Assembly: GCA_020073345.1 (NCBI GenBank) | Contig: JAIQFI010000009.1 | Location: forward strand, 84,284 to 148,283 | Length of the DNA: 64,000 nucleotides | Reading direction: 5' to 3' | DNA from: Terriglobia bacterium | GTDB lineage: Bacteria; Acidobacteriota; Terriglobia; Bryobacterales; Bryobacteraceae | Part shown: positions 45,095-54,764 of the stretch, piece after piece | How positions within the stretch are numbered: position 1 is the first letter of the stretch | Layout: each line of letters begins with the position of its first letter | The notes under the pieces: model-generated | The model's database searches: none | What the model was told of the DNA's origin: nothing | Seen by the model: the letters and a program-made list of their open reading frames with translations, nothing else | Made by a program: the position numbers and the translations under genes

Positions 45095-45982
45095 TTGGAG
45101 CCTGTTCTCGTGCACAACCCACTAACCGAAAGGTCCGGAAATATCGGAGTCAACCGACGTCAATGGCTCGCTCGCGCCACCACGCTAGCCACCAGTTCCT
45201 GGCTAATCACCCAGGGCTCCGCTCAGCAAAAGCTGCTGCCGCTGCACAGCTCCGGACTGGACCATTTGTCCATCACCGTTCCGGATTCGCTGCAAGCGGC
45301 GACGTTCTACGGCCGGATCTTCGATCCTCAGGTATTTCATGAGAGAACCGGTGTGCAACGCTATTATGTCCGTCTGGGCGCGGCATATATAGCGTTCGGA
45401 CCGCAAGCGAATGCGACTCCGTACATCGACCATATCGCCGCCGGCGTCATCGACTTCGTGGAAGCCGATTTTGGCAAGCCCGAGGTCAAGGCGGAAATCA
45501 CCGCCGCCGGTCTCGCCGCACCCCCGGGCGTCCTTCCGATGTTGTCCGATCCGGACCATCTGCGGCTACAGCTGGTCAACGCCACCCATGGACTGTTCGA
45601 CACCCTTATGCCTGGCGGGCGCGTCGTTCCGGAGCCAGCCGCGCTGATCCCCATTGGTCTCGATCACCTCACGCTGTTAGTGACTGACGTGGACAAATCC
45701 GCAGCGCACTATCGCAAACTGTTCGGGGCCGAGGAGTCGCGCGAGCGAAATCCCGAGCGTGTGTGGTTCAAGCTCGCCGATACCAGGATTGGCTTGGAGG
45801 CCGCGGCACCCGGTCAGAAACCCGGATTTTCACACTTTTGCGTAAAGATCGCAGGGTTTGATCGCACTGTGGCAACGGCGCGGCTTCAAAAGCTCGGTGT
45901 TAAGGTGGAAGCTGGTAGCGAAAAAGGCACGCTCCGATTTCGGGACCTGCACAACCTTTCTGTGGAAGTCGTCGGCGGTTGA
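45095..45982 (+). CDS. Tat-exported protein with two VOC (glyoxalase-fold) domains
   Basis: About 295 residues. The start is unsure: a TTG at 45095 or a GTG at 45110, as no ATG lies in frame. NRRQWLARA and the following hydrophobic part form a Tat signal. Two VOC modules follow: GLDHLSITVPDSLQAATFY to residue 165, and GLDHLTLLVTDVDKSAAHY to the end. VOC proteins bind a divalent metal and act as dioxygenases, isomerases or lyases; here His and Glu ligands are partly present in both halves. Function unknown. It converges on the DUF1552 gene. Confidence 0.82.
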   Translation: MEPVLVHNPLTERSGNIGVNRRQWLARATTLATSSWLITQGSAQQKLLPLHSSGLDHLSITVPDSLQAATFYGRIFDPQVFHERTGVQRYYVRLGAAYIAFGPQANATPYIDHIAAGVIDFVEADFGKPEVKAEITAAGLAAPPGVLPMLSDPDHLRLQLVNATHGLFDTLMPGGRVVPEPAALIPIGLDHLTLLVTDVDKSAAHYRKLFGAEESRERNPERVWFKLADTRIGLEAAAPGQKPGFSHFCVKIAGFDRTVATARLQKLGVKVEAGSEKGTLRFRDLHNLSVEVVGG

Positions 45983-45996
45983 AGCCGCTACGCCGT

Positions 45997-47343
45997 TTAC
46001 CCGACTTTCCGATAATCCAGCAACAGACGGCCGGTGCTGTCCCCGATCTTCTCGATCGGAATGCCGACGCTGTCCAACATGGTTACCAGCAGGTTAGCCA
46101 TCGGCGTGTTTTCCTTGTAGTCGAGGTGATATCCGGTCTCGAACTTGCCGTTTAGTCTTCCCGCCAGCAGGCACGGCAAATCGGAATGCCGGTGGAGATT
46201 TCCGTCGCCCAGTCCACTGCCGTAAAGGATCAAGCTATGGTCCAGCAGCGAACCGTCGCCGTCCGGTGTGGAGCGCATCTTCTCAAGGAAGTACGACAAC
46301 AACTTAACGTGGTAGGTGTCGATCTTGGCCTTCTGGTCCATCAACTGCGGATCGTTGCGGTGGTGTGAAATCAGATGGTGATTGCCGGGGACACCGATAT
46401 TAGCGTAGGACCGCGCGCTCAATTCCCGCGCCAGAATGATGCTGAAGACCCGCGTGATGTCGGCTCGAAACGCTGTGATTTGCAGATCGAACATCAACTT
46501 CGCGTGTTCTTCAAATGTCCCCGGAATACCGACGGGCCGGTCGGGCAATTCGACCGACTCGCCCACTTTCGCCTCGGCGTTCTGGATGCGTTGTTCGACC
46601 TCACGGATAGAATCCAGATACTCGTTCAGTTTGCCCGTATCCGCCCGCCCCAATTTGTTCGTGAGCTGGCCAGTTTCCTCCAGCACGGAATCCAGAAGGC
46701 TGCCCGAGCTCTTGATGCGGGCTTGGCGCTGCTCGGTATTTCCGCCGTCCCCAAACAGCCGTTCGAAGATGACTCGCGGATGATTTTCGGGTGAGTTCGG
46801 GGACGTCTCGCTGCGCCAGGAAACCGTGTTGACGTAGAAACAGTCGCCGGAATCGCAGGAGCCTTGGGAGGCAGTATCGAGGGTCATCTCGACCGAGGGC
46901 ACCTGCGTATCGCGGCCTAGATGCTTGGCTGCAATTTGATCCGCGGTGGTGGCCAGGCGAATCTCCGCACCCGGACGAGTGCGGTCGTAAGCATGTACTC
47001 CAGTCAACCAGGCGGCTGCGGCCCGGTTGTGATCGCCGCTGCCGTCGCCCTTGGTATCCGCCTCTAAATGGGACAGGTTGGTCAGGACGTTAATGTGATC
47101 TCGCACCCCCTCCAGGGGTTTTAGATTCGCCGATAGTTCGAAGTTCTTCCCGGTCTGGGCCGGCTTCCATTGGGAGAAGATCACCCCGTGCGAAGCGTAC
47201 ACGAAACCGAGACGCGGCGGAGCCTGCTTCGCCTGCGCGGAGAGCGCCGGGATCATCGAATCAAGCAGCGGCAGGGCGACGCTGGCTCCCAGGCCTTTAA
47301 GCATCGTCCGGCGAGGCAGCGATTTCTTGGTAAGGAACGTCAT
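45997..47343 (-). CDS. DUF1552 protein, Tat-exported
   Basis: A 448-residue protein with a Tat signal (PRRTMLKGLGASVALPLLDS). The mature part matches DUF1552: PRLGFVYASHGVIFSQWKP, VLTNLSHLEADTKGDGSGDH, GDCFYVNTVSW and LILYGSGLGDGNLHRHSDLP. The fold is related to sulfatase/alkaline phosphatase-type proteins (DUF1501 relatives), but no enzyme activity is known. The gene follows the DUF1592 cytochrome gene by 30 bases and is surely cotranscribed. The pair recurs in Acidobacteria and Planctomycetes. Confidence 0.9.
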   Translation of the reverse strand: MTFLTKKSLPRRTMLKGLGASVALPLLDSMIPALSAQAKQAPPRLGFVYASHGVIFSQWKPAQTGKNFELSANLKPLEGVRDHINVLTNLSHLEADTKGDGSGDHNRAAAAWLTGVHAYDRTRPGAEIRLATTADQIAAKHLGRDTQVPSVEMTLDTASQGSCDSGDCFYVNTVSWRSETSPNSPENHPRVIFERLFGDGGNTEQRQARIKSSGSLLDSVLEETGQLTNKLGRADTGKLNEYLDSIREVEQRIQNAEAKVGESVELPDRPVGIPGTFEEHAKLMFDLQITAFRADITRVFSIILARELSARSYANIGVPGNHHLISHHRNDPQLMDQKAKIDTYHVKLLSYFLEKMRSTPDGDGSLLDHSLILYGSGLGDGNLHRHSDLPCLLAGRLNGKFETGYHLDYKENTPMANLLVTMLDSVGIPIEKIGDSTGRLLLDYRKVG

Positions 47344-47373
47344 GGGATGGCTCCTGATCTATTGTCCAGTATC

Positions 47374-49749
47374 TTACTTTCCCGCGGTTGGCTTGGGAGG
47401 CCGAACGACCCGGTTTTGAAACGGCACGCTGTTGGCGATCCCCAGGACCAGGGAAGCGAACGTGTAATTCCCATGGGCGGATTCCCGGGTGATCGCGCGC
47501 ACAGCCGGCCCATCGTAGTACTGGACATTGCGGCCCAAGGCGTACATCAGCAGCTTGCTGGTCATCCCTTCCACGAACTGGTCCGGATGCGCCAGAATCA
47601 TCTGCCGTACGCCATCCACACCTTCGATCTTGCGGCCGTCGGGCAGAGCGCTCACCACGTCGATAGGTTTGCCGCCGTCGTCGTCCCGCCATTGTCCCAC
47701 GGCATCGAAATTTTCGAGCGCGAATCCGATTGGATCCATGCGTGCGTGGCAGCCGGCGCACGCTGGATTGGCGCGATGCCGAAGCATCGCCTCGCGCATT
47801 GTTAGCGTCTCGCCGGATTCCGCTCCCGCGGTATTGAGAGACGGAACATTTGGCGGCGGTGGCGGCGGTGGCGAGTTAAGCAAATTCTCTAGTACATATT
47901 TGCCCCGCAATACGGCTGAGGTTCGAGTTGTATACGCGGTCAGCATCAGGACGCTGCCTTGCCCCAATAATCCGGCGCGCGGACTCCCCTCCGGCAGCGT
48001 CACCCGGCGGAACTGGCTGCCGGTGACGTTCGGGATCTTGTAGTGCTGGGCCAAGCGCTCATTTAAGTACGTATAGTTGGCAGTCATCAGGTCGAGCACG
48101 CTGCGGTTTTCGCGCAAGATACTGTTGACGAATAGTTCGGTTTCACGGACAAACGCGGCCCGCAGACCTTCGTCGAAATTGCGGAAAACGTACAAGTCGG
48201 GATCTTTCCCTTCCACGTCGCGAAGGAATAGCCACTGGGCAGCGAAATTGCTGACCAACGATTCCGATTTCGGATCGGCCAGCATGCGCTGCACCTGCTG
48301 CTCCATGACCGCGGGGTCGCGCAGTTTGCCGCCGGCGGCGGTGTCCAGCAGGATGTCGTCCGGGATGCTGCTCCAAAGAAAAAACGATAGCCGGGACGCT
48401 AACTCGAAGTCGCTGATCGGATAAACCGCGCCGGGCGCTGACCCGGCAGGCTCGTATTCAATCCGGAACAAAAATTGCGGACTGACCAGCATACGCTCGA
48501 TCGCCCTTTGAACGCCCATTTCAAACCCCGCCTGCACGTGGCCCTGTTCGTAGAACTGCAGTAGTGGGGTCAGGTCGGCATCCGTAATGTTACGGCGATA
48601 GGCTCGGCGCGCCAGCGTCGCCAGAACGCGTTGTGCACACGGCAATTCATCGGCCGCATTCGTAGGTTTGCACACGAAGATCCGCTCGCGGCTGGGCGTG
48701 TCGCCCGGACCTGTGGGGTTGTAGGGGCCGGTGATCGTTACGCTCACCACGGAGGGAAGCGCGCCCCTGGATCGTCCGGGAGGACGGAGGGGAGATTCCG
48801 CCAGCGCCTGGCTCCGCTCGATGAAGGTAACGCCCACGGTTCTGGGTCCGGCCTTCACGTTGAAACGAAAGTTCGCGGCGTTCGGCGTGGCAGGAGCGTC
48901 AGGATCGGGGTTCGGTACGCCGGCTCGAATGGCCACTAGTCCTTCACGCTCACCATCCACGCTGATTTCCAGTTGATGTGCGTCCCGCTGTGCTCCTGCG
49001 GTCTGGATCTGAAATTCGTATTCACCATCCAAGGGGAAATAGCCCTGCAGTACCGTGCCGCCGCGCGTCCCAAACGGGAGTTCCTCGTTGCGCGCCTCCT
49101 GGGGTTGGCGAACCGGCGTCAAATGGATGTTGACCAGCAATCCGATGTTCGGATCTCCCACCGCCAGCCGACTGATCTTGCGGGCGCTATCCAGGTAACG
49201 TTCCATGGTCACCGGAGAGACGAACAGCGTATCGGCCAGATTGTCGAAGCCGCTGCTATTGTTGTCTGCAGGGAGCAAGGTTGCGTAATCCATTTCCTTC
49301 GGAAGATCCCTGAGGGCCAGCACATCTCGAATCGCGTTGCGATATTCAGTGCGAGTCAGGCGATGTATCGGCGATAACTCCCCGGGGTTCGGCTTCGCAC
49401 TTGCGGCAAGTTCCAGCTCCCGCGTCAAATAATCGATCATCCTGCCGTACACCGCAGCGTCCGGTCGTGCGGCGCCGGGAGGCGGCATGATGCTCCCTCG
49501 CAACTGGTGGAGCACCTTTTCCCAAGTCTCGGAGTCGACGCCGGGTTGCGCCACGCCCGCGGGATTCAGGACCAGCCCCGCCGTTTTGAGCTGCGTATTA
49601 TGGCACGTGATGCAGTACTTCCCGAGAGTTGCTCCTGCCTCGGTGCGGGCATCCTGGCTCGAGGATTGCGAAAGTCCGCGACTTGCCACGAACAGTACTC
49701 CCACGCATACAAGACTCGCCGGCAACAGGAACGGAATTCCTTTTGACAT
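47374..49749 (-). CDS. DUF1587/1592/1588/1585 cytochrome c-containing protein
   Basis: A 791-residue exported protein with a signal peptide (1-28). A cytochrome c-like part carries CITCH near residue 50. Then come the DUF1587 (HRLTRTEYRNAIRDVLAL), carbohydrate-binding-like, DUF1595, DUF1592 (DFELASRLSFFLWSSIPDD), DUF1588 (PNVTGSQFRRVTLPEGSPRA) and DUF1585 domains. The DUF1588 end holds a second CAGCH haem site (ACAGCHARMDPIGFALENFD). Two haem motifs suggest electron transfer in the periplasm. These multidomain proteins, with DUF1552 partners, are thought to take part in polysaccharide breakdown in related phyla, but this is unproven. Confidence 0.92.
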   Translation of the reverse strand: MSKGIPFLLPASLVCVGVLFVASRGLSQSSSQDARTEAGATLGKYCITCHNTQLKTAGLVLNPAGVAQPGVDSETWEKVLHQLRGSIMPPPGAARPDAAVYGRMIDYLTRELELAASAKPNPGELSPIHRLTRTEYRNAIRDVLALRDLPKEMDYATLLPADNNSSGFDNLADTLFVSPVTMERYLDSARKISRLAVGDPNIGLLVNIHLTPVRQPQEARNEELPFGTRGGTVLQGYFPLDGEYEFQIQTAGAQRDAHQLEISVDGEREGLVAIRAGVPNPDPDAPATPNAANFRFNVKAGPRTVGVTFIERSQALAESPLRPPGRSRGALPSVVSVTITGPYNPTGPGDTPSRERIFVCKPTNAADELPCAQRVLATLARRAYRRNITDADLTPLLQFYEQGHVQAGFEMGVQRAIERMLVSPQFLFRIEYEPAGSAPGAVYPISDFELASRLSFFLWSSIPDDILLDTAAGGKLRDPAVMEQQVQRMLADPKSESLVSNFAAQWLFLRDVEGKDPDLYVFRNFDEGLRAAFVRETELFVNSILRENRSVLDLMTANYTYLNERLAQHYKIPNVTGSQFRRVTLPEGSPRAGLLGQGSVLMLTAYTTRTSAVLRGKYVLENLLNSPPPPPPPNVPSLNTAGAESGETLTMREAMLRHRANPACAGCHARMDPIGFALENFDAVGQWRDDDGGKPIDVVSALPDGRKIEGVDGVRQMILAHPDQFVEGMTSKLLMYALGRNVQYYDGPAVRAITRESAHGNYTFASLVLGIANSVPFQNRVVRPPKPTAGK

Positions 49750-49814
49750 AAGGCGACACCAATTATACTTCTTCGTACCGGGGGCTTATGATAGCTGAGG
49801 AGGAGACAGCGCCG

Positions 49815-51422
49815 ATGAGATTGACAGGCTACTTGCTGATGGCCACGATGCTGTTCGCCGGAACCCTACAACTCCACGCGGCGATGGATCCCCGCCTGAA
49901 AGAAGCGGTCACGAAAGCCGATGCGGAGGCGGTCCGGTCGCTCCTGCGCGCGGGTGCGGACGCCAGTGCCGCTGACCCGGACGGCTCCACGCCGCTGCAT
50001 CTTGCGGCGCAAACGGAAAATCTCGAAATCGTGAACATGCTCCTAGCGGCGGGCGCTAACGCTACCGCGGCATCCCGCTACAAAATTAGTCCCCTCGCGC
50101 TCGCCGCGTCTACGGGGAACGGCGCCATCGTCGACCGCCTGCTGGAAGCCGGAGCCGATCCAAACAGCACTTCGGAAGAGGATCAGACCGCGCTGATGTC
50201 GGCCGCCCTGAACGGCAAGACGGACGCCATCCGGGCGCTGCTCCGCCGCGGCGCCAAAGTCAATGCGGCCGAGTCGTTCAAGGGACAAACTGCGCTTATG
50301 TTTGCGGCGGGCCGGGGTAACACCAAAGCCGCCGAGATGCTGCTGGAATTTGGCGCCGATCTGAAAGCACGTTCGAAGGCCCAATTCACGGCGCTGCTGT
50401 TCGCGGTACGGAACAACCAGATGGATACCGTCAAATACCTGTTGCAGCACGGCGCTAATGTCAACGACGCGCTTCCGGACGGAACCGCCGCGCTGAACAT
50501 GGCCGTGCTCAACGCGGATTTCGATCTGGCATCCATGCTGCTCGATTTCGGGGCGAATCCGAATCAACGCGACCCGCGCGGGTTTCCACTGCATACGGTG
50601 GTCTGGCTGCACCAACCCGGAGCGCCGCCGGATTTCGCCATGTCCGGTGTGGATCCGCAACCTCCACCCAAGCCCAGTGGCCGCGTAGGGCATCTAGAGA
50701 TCGCCAAGAAACTGCTGACCAAGGGCGCCGATCCCAACGGGCGGGTTCAATGGAACGAAGGGCGGTTCACTCCGGGCGGAGGGCTCGCGCGCCAACCTCC
50801 CAACGTGGCGATCGGGCGGCATTATCTGACCTATAACGGAGCCACAGCTTTCTATCTTGCGGCCCGTAACGGAGACGCTCCCATGATGCGCGTGCTGGTC
50901 GAAGGTGGCGCGGATCCTAATATGCCGACCAAGTTCGGAGTCACTCCTCTGATGGCTGCGGCTTGCTTGGATTACTACGAGGGTGAAACAGCGGGACCAT
51001 TTTCTGGTGTGAGCGAGGCCGAACGTTTAGAGGCCGTGAAGCTCGCGGTTCAGCTCGGCAACGACGTAAATGCCCGCACGGATTTCGGACACTATCCTAT
51101 GACTGGGACTCCAGAGCGGACACTGTTGACGTATCCCGACAATATCAAGGATATTCTCGATCTAGGCGTGGGCGATCCGCGCTTCAATGGGATGACGGCC
51201 TTGCATGGTTCGGTGATCTGCAATCAGCCTTCGATAACCCAATATCTGATCGATCAAGGCGCACAACTGGATGCCAAGAATCAGCTGGGCTGGACGCCGC
51301 TGATGGTCGCCGGAGGCTTGTACATTGCCAATAACCGGAAAGATTTCCCCGTTGCCGCGGATCTGCTGCGGAAGGCTCTTTCGGCCCGCGGCTTGCCCAC
51401 GGATCGCTCGGCTGCGCGATGA
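49815..51422 (+). CDS. Secreted ankyrin-repeat protein
   Basis: A 535-residue protein starting at the ATG at 49815, preceded by GAGGAGGAGA. Residues 1-22 form a signal peptide (LLMATMLFAGTLQLHA). The rest is at least ten ankyrin repeats (DPDGSTPLHLAAQTENLEIV, MTALHGSVICNQPSI), with a longer insertion between repeats seven and eight. Ankyrin arrays bind partner proteins; no catalytic domain is attached. It diverges from the DUF1592 gene across 65 bases, so the two may share regulation. Periplasmic or surface location is inferred from the signal peptide. Confidence 0.9.
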   Translation: MRLTGYLLMATMLFAGTLQLHAAMDPRLKEAVTKADAEAVRSLLRAGADASAADPDGSTPLHLAAQTENLEIVNMLLAAGANATAASRYKISPLALAASTGNGAIVDRLLEAGADPNSTSEEDQTALMSAALNGKTDAIRALLRRGAKVNAAESFKGQTALMFAAGRGNTKAAEMLLEFGADLKARSKAQFTALLFAVRNNQMDTVKYLLQHGANVNDALPDGTAALNMAVLNADFDLASMLLDFGANPNQRDPRGFPLHTVVWLHQPGAPPDFAMSGVDPQPPPKPSGRVGHLEIAKKLLTKGADPNGRVQWNEGRFTPGGGLARQPPNVAIGRHYLTYNGATAFYLAARNGDAPMMRVLVEGGADPNMPTKFGVTPLMAAACLDYYEGETAGPFSGVSEAERLEAVKLAVQLGNDVNARTDFGHYPMTGTPERTLLTYPDNIKDILDLGVGDPRFNGMTALHGSVICNQPSITQYLIDQGAQLDAKNQLGWTPLMVAGGLYIANNRKDFPVAADLLRKALSARGLPTDRSAAR

Positions 51423-51570
51423 TGCTGCAGGAGCCATCTTACTCTTAATATGTCGTTTCACCTCGTCGCGCAGCATGCGCCTAAGCATATCCGAACGCTC
51501 ATCGAGCAGTATCCGCTCGAGTGTTCCGGCGTCATGTAGCCGCAGTTCGGATGATCTTGCCTTTGATCGT

Positions 51571-51735
51571 CTAGTAAGCATCGGGATGATCCAACGCCAC
51601 CATGCCTTTGGCTTCGCGCTCGAATCGCTCACTGAACTCCGTCTTGGAAGTCTTGATCGCCACGATGCGATTCAGGCGAGTGTCGTTGGCCTTGTAGACT
51701 TCGCCCATGCCTCCCCGCGCCGATGCGCGCAAGGA
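51571..51735 (-). pseudogene. Ser/Thr kinase fragment (N-lobe only)
   Basis: About 54 codons of kinase N-lobe: RGGMGEVYKANDTRLNRIVA, IKTSKTEFSERFEREAKGMV and then ALDHPDAY. The glycine loop and Lys are kept, but the frame stops where helix C ends and nothing kinase-like follows in any frame. It is a remnant of a kinase like those at 23.9 and 60.8 kb. Confidence 0.75.
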
Positions 51736-51955
51736 TTTCGTAAGGGCCGAGGCGAGTTCCGACAGTAAGAACCATGGACGGGTGAATAATTCTACTCCCG
51801 CGGGCATGCCCAAATCCTGACTAACGAGCAAACCGGAAACTGAGGTGCGCCCGCGCGGGCTCCTGACATCGGTTCGTTTCGGCGCGCAGTGCGCCGTACT
51901 CTTCATCGCGCATGATCACGGTATCCTAACCGGACAAAAACGTTCACCGTGGCAA

Positions 51956-52176
51956 TTGACGAACAGGAAGATCGATGAGGCTGTGTTGGCGCTTCTTCAC
52001 CTGACACTCCATGCGGCCATCGCGCCTGGAAAACCTTCGACTGGGATGCCTTAGGCCGGCTAGTCGAGAAAGGATTAATCGACGACCCAGTCAACAAGGC
52101 GAAGTCGGTTGCGCTGACCGACAAGGGCCTGGTCGAGGCGGAGCGGCTGTTCAGAGCGATGTTTGTGCATCAGTAG
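51956..52176 (+). pseudogene. DUF6429-like gene broken by a frameshift
   Basis: Frame one (from TTG 51956) reads KIDEAVLALLHLTLHA. The homology continues in another frame from about 52027 as WKTFDWDALGRLVEKGLIDD and PVNKAKSVALTDKGLVEAER to a stop at 52176. Together these make the short DUF6429 family pattern (winged-helix-like, about 75 residues). The frame change near 52020 disables it. Confidence 0.65.
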
Positions 52177-52698
52177 TAGCACTGGCTTTTGACCGCAGCT
52201 ACGGCGTGTTCTTATCAGCGCGACGACAGACACGCGCTTCGCGCTCGAACGTTCGAGTTTGTCGCGCCTGAATGGAGCGGCATGTGGATGATTCAATTGA
52301 GCTTACTCGATCAATAGATGGATAGGGAATGTATTACGGCGCATCCGTACATTACTCTTTTTTCTGGGTAGCGGCGGACCAACAAAAAGTAATGGAAAAG
52401 TAGCCGACCATCCAGGAGTTGGATTGAACACTTCTGGCCAAACGGTTTCCCGAGCCATTTTTTCAGCGCCCCTTACCAGATCGGCAATAGAGTACCGGCT
52501 CGACTGGCCACCTCCTGAAGGATGCAAGTGGCCGAAGTCTTGTAGGCCCGAACGCGCGTTTTAAGGTGCCGGGAGATCCTAACGCCTTCCATCCGTAGGG
52601 ATTTCAAACAGATGGCCGGTCTTTATAAAATCTTCCCGATTTCTCTATGACTCCTTCACGCCTTTCCATATATCTTCAGGAAGGAAGGAGTTTCTCTT
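52177..52698. other. Gene-free decay zone
   Basis: No gene is supported. It contains the second copy of the dispersed repeat at 52382-52414 and an inverted, diverged relative of it at about 52345-52375 (A-rich, with GTAATG on the minus strand), as expected of worn insertion-sequence ends. The last 20 bases carry the AGGAAGGAAGGAG site of the next gene. Confidence 0.45.
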
Positions 52699-52929
52699 AT
52701 GAGCCGTAAAACGATTGCACAAGCCATGAATCAAGCCGCCCAGAGAAACTTAACTTTCAATATCGCTTTTCCAAACTCGGATCGTTCCGTCATAGCGGTC
52801 TGGAATGAATGGACTCGTCGGCTGGAGCTTGACCACGGTTACCCCGACATCCTCCCTCAAATGGGGGAAGGTCGGTTGGCAGCCATCAAGCGTACCTACC
52901 CGGATGCGGAAGTGTCCGAAATTCTCTAA
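52699..52929 (+). CDS. Small hypothetical protein
   Basis: A 76-residue protein with a strong ribosome site (AGGAAGGAAGGAG) 8 bases before the ATG and a clear terminator 18 bases after the stop, so expression as a single-gene unit is likely. It begins SRKTIAQAMNQAAQRNLTFN and is mixed alpha/beta, without signal peptide, membrane segment or known motif. Function unknown. Confidence 0.6.
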   Translation: MSRKTIAQAMNQAAQRNLTFNIAFPNSDRSVIAVWNEWTRRLELDHGYPDILPQMGEGRLAAIKRTYPDAEVSEIL

Positions 52930-52947
52930 GCGGCAAAAACATGGTTC

Positions 52948-52979
52948 AAGGGCAGAGTTCCAAACTCTGCCCTTTTTCT
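52948..52979 (+). terminator. Rho-independent terminator
   Basis: A perfect 12-bp stem (AAGGGCAGAGTT / AACTCTGCCCTT) with a 3-base loop, running into TTTCTTTT. It ends transcription of the small gene just upstream. Confidence 0.88.
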
Positions 52980-53142
52980 TTTCGTAAATACTACATGCGG
53001 TCTTTCGCGCAATACAAGACCGAGGGCGACAAACATCAAAGAGCTGCCGAAAGCGCGCCGCCGTCCTCTGGCGATAGCGCCTGGGTGCCTTTCCAAACTG
53101 CTCTCCCAGCGCTCTTGCATCTTACTGAAGATGCCCCCGCGC

Positions 53143-54516
53143 CTACGCCGAATATTCCAGCAGTTGCATGAAACCGAAGTCCATATGCAACTGCATGTGA
53201 CAGTGGAACAAGGTTGATCCTGGATTATTCGCGACGAAATCGACCGCTGCGGTGCTCCGGCTTCCGACGCTGACTACGTCTTTCATTAACCCTGACATCG
53301 GCTTGCCCGCGACCTCGGTAACCTCAAACGTGTGCCGGTGTAAGTGCAATGGATGAATGTCACCACTGTCGTTGTTGAAGAAGAGCCGGTACCGTTTGCC
53401 CTTCTCCAGCCGCAGCCTTTCGATATCCGGAAAAGATTTGCCGTTGATCGTCCAATGGTTGAAGTCTTTCTTGTTCCCCGGAATCTTGCGGATCAGCATT
53501 TCGAACCGATGATCGGGCTCCGGAGCCGGGCGGTCATTCGAGAACATGGCGTAATCCCACGGACCGCGTGGGGGTCTCGGGGGATCCTGCCACTGCGGAT
53601 CGCCGGACTTGCCAGCATACTCCACGACTACACCCATTCCCATCTTGCGTTCGTCTTCCTTCATCGAACCGAGAACCCATACGCCCGGATTCTTCATTTC
53701 GACAAGCGCATCGATACGCTCGCCAATGTCCAGATAGAGCCAATCCACGGTTTGCTGCCGGGCAACCGGATTGCCGTCCATCGCGATGACTCGGAATTGG
53801 TGGCCAGGAAGCGCGAGTCGAACCTCATCCGTTGCGCTTGCGTTCAGGAGGCGAAACAGGACTCGCTGGCCTTGGCGAACCCGAACCGGTTCACCCGCCC
53901 TGAGCATTTTGCCATTGAACGTTGCGGATTTGTACATTATTTCCCAACCGTTATCGGGAGGCCCCATGGTTCCCAGCGATGGCTCCCAGTGATGCATCGC
54001 GATGCAAATTTCCTGATCGTAGGCGCCGGGGTTACGCTGTGGTTCGACGATGGTGATCCCAAACTGGCCGGAGAATCCCGCTCGAGTCAGATCCGCGTGC
54101 GCCATGTTGTGCGTGTGATACCATCGCGTGCCCGCGGGATTCGGCGTAAAACGGTACCGGCGATGACCGCCAGCCGGCACGACAGGCGTGCCCTCTTCGG
54201 TAGATCCATCAACGGCGGAAGGAATCTTTTGCCCGTGCCAATGGACGGTTTCCGGAATATCCGTCTCATTGAAGACATCCACCGTGACCGGTTTGCCTTC
54301 GATGAATCGCAACACCGGCCCCGGCGCCGATCCGTCGTAACCGACGGTCTTGATGACCTTTCCTGGACCGATTTCCAGGGAAATTGGGGTGATTCGAAGC
54401 TTGAGGTCACCCTTGACGAGCGGTTCTTGACCTGCCGCCAAAACGGCGCGCGGATCAAAGGAGGAAAGCCCAGCGGTGGCCATTCCGGACAGCTTCAAGA
54501 ACTCACGACGATCCAT
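53143..54516 (-). CDS. Multicopper oxidase, Tat-exported
   Basis: A 457-residue three-cupredoxin oxidase that couples four one-electron oxidations to reduction of oxygen to water. The N-terminus MDRREFLKLSGMATAGLSS is a Tat signal. All copper motifs are present: HWHG, WYHTH, HPLHLHRH and HCHMQLHMDFGFM, the last with the Cys between two His and an axial Met. No Met-rich insertion as in CueO is seen; it looks closer to the laccase-like type that may oxidise phenols or metal ions. It stands alone, with the terminator region of the small gene at its 3' side. Confidence 0.92.
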   Translation of the reverse strand: MDRREFLKLSGMATAGLSSFDPRAVLAAGQEPLVKGDLKLRITPISLEIGPGKVIKTVGYDGSAPGPVLRFIEGKPVTVDVFNETDIPETVHWHGQKIPSAVDGSTEEGTPVVPAGGHRRYRFTPNPAGTRWYHTHNMAHADLTRAGFSGQFGITIVEPQRNPGAYDQEICIAMHHWEPSLGTMGPPDNGWEIMYKSATFNGKMLRAGEPVRVRQGQRVLFRLLNASATDEVRLALPGHQFRVIAMDGNPVARQQTVDWLYLDIGERIDALVEMKNPGVWVLGSMKEDERKMGMGVVVEYAGKSGDPQWQDPPRPPRGPWDYAMFSNDRPAPEPDHRFEMLIRKIPGNKKDFNHWTINGKSFPDIERLRLEKGKRYRLFFNNDSGDIHPLHLHRHTFEVTEVAGKPMSGLMKDVVSVGSRSTAAVDFVANNPGSTLFHCHMQLHMDFGFMQLLEYSA

Positions 54517-54764
54517 AACCTGCTCTCCTCCATTCGTCTCGATTCTAACCCCAATGGAAAGCAGTGATTCAAACAGCGAATAGCACCTGGATGACGGCGC
54601 ATCTGGACACTATCTCCCCGGGTCCTGTGGAAGCCTTCCGATAATGCTCCTTATCGGGACCATCCAGATCAAGGTTCTGCGGTGGCAAGAAGTGTTGGTG
54701 ACGGTTTCGACACACCCTGACCCACTACATTCGGCGGGTGATAAGTGTTAGAGTCACCATCACG

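Noticed and set aside
54638..54657. Hairpin CCGATAA / TTATCGG downstream of nothing in particular
   Set aside because: No T-tract and no gene ending nearby; taken as part of a dispersed repeat rather than a terminator.
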